Assembly: GCA_913043805.1 (NCBI GenBank)
Contig: CAJWMX010000076.1
Span: 1 to 9,356 of the forward strand
Source of the DNA: an uncultured Acidobacteriota bacterium
Lineage (GTDB): Bacteria; Acidobacteriota; Vicinamibacteria; Vicinamibacterales; UBA8438
Reading direction: 5' to 3'
DNA: 9,356 bases
Below, in pieces: positions 6,628 to 9,356 of the stretch. A model generated the notes under the pieces. That model did no database searches and was not told the origin of the DNA. It saw only the letters and a program-made list of their open reading frames with translations. The position numbers were made by a program, and so were the translations under genes. Position 1 is the stretch's first letter, and each line of letters starts with the position of its first letter.

Positions 6628-7431
6628 ATGGCGCCGGCAGGAGTGCAGTTGACCGCTCTGAGCGACTTCTTCAGACGCTGGTTCTTTCCTGGCTCTATCG
6701 AGTTCCTGTTCGTGGGCCTCGCCGTCGGTGTGGCGATGCTCTGGGGCACGGAGCGCATGACCAGGTTGGGAAAGATCTGGCTGACCGCGCTCGTGGTGAC
6801 CTACCTGGGCATTAGCACGCCTCAAGGGGCTGATCTGCTGGTCTGGAGCCTTTCTCGTGAATTCACGCCAATCGAGGGCCTGCAAGACACCGAGGGCGCC
6901 ACCGCGATCGTGGTGCTCGCGGCCGACAGCACCACGGTGGCGGCCCACGGCCACGAGATCGAACAGATCAGCGGCGTCGGTGCGCTCCGCGTGTTCGAGG
7001 CGGCCCGGCTGCACGCGCTCGTTCCCCAGGCGCTCGTGTTCACTTCAGGCGGACCGAGCAACTACGGATCGAAGGCGCAGTCGCTGGCGGCACTGCTCGG
7101 TGAGGAGCTCATTGCTCTGGGTGTCCCTCGCGATCGGATCATCGTCGAAGCCCGTTCAGGAAACACCTATCAACACGCGGTCAGACTCGCGCCGCTCCTC
7201 CGCAAGCATGGCGTCAGGCGGTTCCTGCTGGTCACTTCGCCCACGCATATCCGCCGCGCGACGATGACCTTCAAAGCGCAGGGCCTCGACCCCGTCCCAT
7301 CGCCGGGTACGATGCGGTCGAGCCGCGACGCCCGGGAATGGGGACCGCAGCTCCGACACCTCCGGATCAGCCAGCAGGCGATATACGACTACATCGGGCT
7401 CGGCTACTACTGGGCCAAAGGGTGGATCTAG
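6628..7431 (+). CDS. YdcF/SanA-like DUF218 membrane protein
   Basis: DUF218 proteins (YdcF, SanA, ElyC) are membrane-linked, and some affect envelope integrity; the exact reaction is unknown. Seen: up to 267 residues, with two hydrophobic segments at ~24-39 and ~50-62, then the DUF218 domain from ~92 to 260. Domain landmarks are AIVVLAADS (~93-101, where relatives often have a Gly-rich VLGGG), VFTSGG (137-142), ARSGNTYQHA (175-184, the Ser-x-Asn-Thr-x-x-[Asn/His]-Ala element) and LLVTSPTHIRRATMTF (200-215, with Ser, His and Arg typical of the active pocket). Start: ATG 6628 has only a too-close GGGGAG; TTG 6649, in frame, has AGGAG at ideal spacing and would give a 260-residue protein starting at LTALSDFF. 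I favour TTG but list the longer form. It is followed 17 bases later by a Nudix gene on the same strand, probably one transcript. Confidence 0.85.
   Translation: MAPAGVQLTALSDFFRRWFFPGSIEFLFVGLAVGVAMLWGTERMTRLGKIWLTALVVTYLGISTPQGADLLVWSLSREFTPIEGLQDTEGATAIVVLAADSTTVAAHGHEIEQISGVGALRVFEAARLHALVPQALVFTSGGPSNYGSKAQSLAALLGEELIALGVPRDRIIVEARSGNTYQHAVRLAPLLRKHGVRRFLLVTSPTHIRRATMTFKAQGLDPVPSPGTMRSSRDAREWGPQLRHLRISQQAIYDYIGLGYYWAKGWI
6639..6643 (+). promoter_or_regulatory. Shine-Dalgarno AGGAG favouring TTG 6649 as the DUF218 start
   Basis: AGGAG is followed by five bases and then the in-frame TTG at 6649. The ATG at 6628 lacks a properly spaced site, so this motif argues for the shorter protein. 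Confidence 0.5.
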
Positions 7432-7448
7432 TCGACCGGGGCGGCAGC

Positions 7449-7982
7449 ATGCACATGGAACGGCAGGGCCCGTATCGCTTCTGCCCCCTCTGTAGCGGAA
7501 CCCTCGAATCCCGCCTGCTCAAGGAGGGCGACCCGGAGCGACTGGTCTGCACCGCCTGCGGCCACGTCGTGTATTTCGACCCGAAAGTCGCGGTGGGCAC
7601 AATCATCTCGATGCCAAACGACGAGATCGTCTTGGTGAAGCGGGCCATCGACCCCGGCTACGGCCTGTGGGTGTTCCCGGGAGGCTACGTCGATCGTGGC
7701 GAGGTGGTCACCGACGCTGCCCTTCGCGAGGCTCGAGAGGAGGCCGGATTGCAGATCCGCCTCGACGGCTTGATCAGCATCTACTCCTACGCGCGGAGGC
7801 CACCGGTCATCATCGTCTACGCAGCGACAGCGTTGAGCGGCGAGCTCGATCACGACGAAGAGAGTCTCGAGATCGCGACCTTCCGGGCCGACCAGATCCC
7901 CTGGGAGGAACTGGCGTTCCAGAGCACCCACGAGGCGCTGCGGGACTACTACGCTGGGGTGCTCCACCCCCACTGCAAGTAG
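7449..7982 (+). CDS. Nudix hydrolase with N-terminal zinc ribbon
   Basis: Nudix enzymes cleave nucleoside diphosphates linked to another group, with Mg2+ or Mn2+. Seen: 177 residues from ATG 7449. C12-PLC15 and C34-TAC37-G form a four-Cys zinc ribbon. The Nudix box is complete: G79 YVDRG E85 VVTDAAL R93-E-A-R-E-E-A-G-L. Flanks GLWVFPGG before it and EELAFQSTHEALRDYY after it are usual for zinc-ribbon Nudix proteins related to NADH or ADP-ribose pyrophosphatases. I do not see the SQPWPFPxS motif of NudC, so NADH as substrate is not supported. The frame is open back to 7338, but that stretch overlaps the DUF218 gene in another frame; ATG 7449 (or 7455) lies just before the ribbon and is the likelier start. 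It ends 16 bases from convergent thiI. Confidence 0.92.
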   Translation: MHMERQGPYRFCPLCSGTLESRLLKEGDPERLVCTACGHVVYFDPKVAVGTIISMPNDEIVLVKRAIDPGYGLWVFPGGYVDRGEVVTDAALREAREEAGLQIRLDGLISIYSYARRPPVIIVYAATALSGELDHDEESLEIATFRADQIPWEELAFQSTHEALRDYYAGVLHPHCK

Positions 7983-7998
7983 ACGGGGCGCCGCGACC

Positions 7999-9195
7999 TC
8001 AGCCCGCCTGGGCCTGCGAGTCGACCGCCGGCACCGGGAACTTGAGGTCTCGTCGTTCGGCGCCCGCTACCGCCTCGTCGACCAGCGCATCCATGTCGAG
8101 GGCCGACTCGGCCTCCTCCAACTGTCGCTCAGTGGTGCGGGTGGCGGGATGCTTCGGCGTGAACAGGGTGCAGCAGTCCTCGTCCGGGATGATCGAGATG
8201 TCGTAGCTGTCGAGACGCCGCGCCTCATTCACGATCTCGTCCTTGTCCATCCCGACGAGGGGGCGCAGCACCGGCATGGAGGCAACTGAATCAATGACCG
8301 CCATGTTGTCGAGCGTCTGTGACGCGACCTGCCCGACAGCCTCGCCAGTCACCAGCGCCCCGGCCCCGCTCCGGCGCGCGATCCGCTCCGCGATCAGGAG
8401 CATCAGTCGGCGATAGACGACGACACGGAGCGGCGGTGCGACCGCCAGCACCACTCGCCGCTGGATCTCGCCAAAGGCCACCAGGTAGAGACGGCTGTTG
8501 AGTTGGTAGCGGGTCAGCAACTCCGCGAGCTCGACCGCCTTCTCCTGTGAGGTCTTCGACAGAATCGGATAGCTGTGAAAGTGCACGAAGCGGACGCGAC
8601 ACCCCCGCTTGATCATTCGATACGCCGCCACCGGCGAGTCGATGCCGCCCGACAGGAGGCAAGCCACGCGACCGCTCACCCCGCTGGGAAGACCGCCGGC
8701 GCCCGGTTCCTTGCGGAGATAGCAGAAGGCCTCGTCGTTCAGAATCTCGACCCGCACGGTCAGCTCTGGCGCCGTCAGGCTGACCGTCCAGTCCCTGGCC
8801 GCCTTGAGACGCCCTCCCAGCTGACGTTCGATCTCCGGCGAGGTCAGCGGAAAGCGCTTGTCCGCGCGCTGCGCCTTGACCCGGAACGTGCGCGCCTCGG
8901 TATCGGCCAGCTCCCCGAGCGCCGTCTCGGCGATGACGTCGAGGTCGCGCGGCGTGCGGATCGCCCTGGAGTAGTTGGCGATACCCGGCACGCGAGCCAG
9001 GCGCAGCTTGACCTCTTCCCAGATCGCATCATCATCGGGATGCCGCAACTCGATGCGACCCATCAGAGCGCGGACCTTGACGTGACCGAGGTCGGCGGTC
9101 GCTGTCCGGATGTTGCTGACCAACCGCTCGACGAACCAGGGGCGGTTCTTCCCCTTGAGCGCGATCTCCTGATAGTGAATCAGTACCGATGCCAT
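7999..9195 (-). CDS. thiI: tRNA 4-thiouridine synthase ThiI, short form without rhodanese domain
   Basis: ThiI adenylates U8 of tRNA and inserts sulfur to give 4-thiouridine; in some bacteria it also serves thiamine thiazole synthesis. Seen: 398 residues. The N-terminal ferredoxin-like part starts IHYQEIALKGKNRPWFVERL, the ThiI hallmark; a THUMP region covers ~61-165, ending EAFCYLRKEPGAGGLP; the PP-loop is S182-GGIDSP. TGEAVGQVASQTLDN (283-297) and a Cys pair in DEDCCTLFTPKHP (338-350) are conserved in the family. After this come only ~48 residues, so the C-terminal rhodanese domain of the E. coli type is absent, as in short ThiI proteins such as that of Bacillus, which take sulfur directly from a cysteine desulfurase. 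The ATG follows the HpnE-like stop by 18 bases; no strong Shine-Dalgarno is visible, but the conserved N-terminus fixes the start. Confidence 0.95.
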   Translation of the reverse strand: MASVLIHYQEIALKGKNRPWFVERLVSNIRTATADLGHVKVRALMGRIELRHPDDDAIWEEVKLRLARVPGIANYSRAIRTPRDLDVIAETALGELADTEARTFRVKAQRADKRFPLTSPEIERQLGGRLKAARDWTVSLTAPELTVRVEILNDEAFCYLRKEPGAGGLPSGVSGRVACLLSGGIDSPVAAYRMIKRGCRVRFVHFHSYPILSKTSQEKAVELAELLTRYQLNSRLYLVAFGEIQRRVVLAVAPPLRVVVYRRLMLLIAERIARRSGAGALVTGEAVGQVASQTLDNMAVIDSVASMPVLRPLVGMDKDEIVNEARRLDSYDISIIPDEDCCTLFTPKHPATRTTERQLEEAESALDMDALVDEAVAGAERRDLKFPVPAVDSQAQAG

Positions 9196-9213
9196 GGATG
9201 TGGGTCGGATGTC

Positions 9214-9356
9214 TCAGTCGGCGGCGCACAGGTATGCGTGGGTCGCGGTCGCCGCCCGGTGACCGCTAAGTACCGCTCCCTCGATCGTAGCCGGGAGCCC
9301 GGTGTCGGTCCAATCGCCCGCCAGGAAAAGCCCGCCAAGGGGCGTTTCCGTACCGG
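9214..9356 (-). CDS. hpnE: C-terminus of an HpnE-like FAD-dependent (hydroxysqualene) dehydroxylase, partial
   Basis: Seen: the last 46 codons of a gene whose 5' part lies beyond the right edge. They read LGGLFLAGDWTDTGLPATIE, then GAVLSGHRAA and a short tail. AGDW...GLPATIEGAVLSG is the C-terminal FAD-binding motif of the phytoene-desaturase/amine-oxidase superfamily; the DWTxTGLPATIE form best fits squalene-associated HpnE enzymes, which act in squalene and hopanoid synthesis. A carotenoid desaturase or another amine oxidase is possible because only the tail is visible. It is followed closely by thiI on the same strand, so the two are probably co-transcribed. Confidence 0.7.
   Translation of the reverse strand, partial: GTETPLGGLFLAGDWTDTGLPATIEGAVLSGHRAATATHAYLCAAD

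Noticed and set aside
7338..7448. N-terminal extension of the Nudix protein
   Set aside because: The stretch overlaps the DUF218 coding end in another frame, looks low-complexity (Pro, Arg, Gly) and has no domain. The ATG at 7449 directly precedes the zinc ribbon.

Overview
This window is a GC-rich (well over 60%), densely coded bacterial chromosomal segment with short spacers, several start/stop overlaps and frequent GTG starts. No tRNA, rRNA, CRISPR array, insertion sequence or phage gene is visible. Gene content (hopanoid-type FAD dehydroxylase end, short ThiI, a ~530-residue double-domain ThyX, and a membrane-anchored protein with Asp-rich repeats) fits a non-model, high-GC soil or sediment lineage such as Acidobacteriota or Rokubacteria. 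That placement is inference from gene style only.

Left end (1-1709): a minus-strand pair, a rhodanese-type sulfurtransferase running off the left edge and an unrecognised 85-residue protein, coupled by a 4-base ATGA overlap. Head-to-head with it lies a plus-strand remnant: the last codons of an unidentified gene, coupled by a GTGA overlap to a DegT/DnrJ/EryC1/StrS sugar aminotransferase. The aminotransferase has two frameshifts and appears to lack about 30 residues near its end. This is the one visibly damaged part of the window.

Middle (1716-5499): a minus-strand pair, a LACTB2-like metallo-beta-lactamase hydrolase coupled through TGATG to an AzgA-type purine permease, diverges across 53 bases from a large two-domain ThyX. 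In ThyX the two halves keep different parts of the active site: the first half keeps dUMP-binding residues, the second keeps FAD-binding residues. This is the most interesting protein in the window.

Right part (5501-9356): peptide deformylase followed by a membrane-anchored repeat protein (minus); a YdcF/SanA-like DUF218 membrane protein followed by a zinc-ribbon Nudix hydrolase (plus); and the end of an HpnE-like FAD enzyme followed by thiI (minus). The themes are housekeeping: thymidylate synthesis, protein N-terminal maturation, tRNA thiolation, nucleobase uptake and nucleotide clean-up. I see no defence system, biosynthetic cluster or mobile element; the striking points are the split-motif ThyX and the decayed aminotransferase locus.
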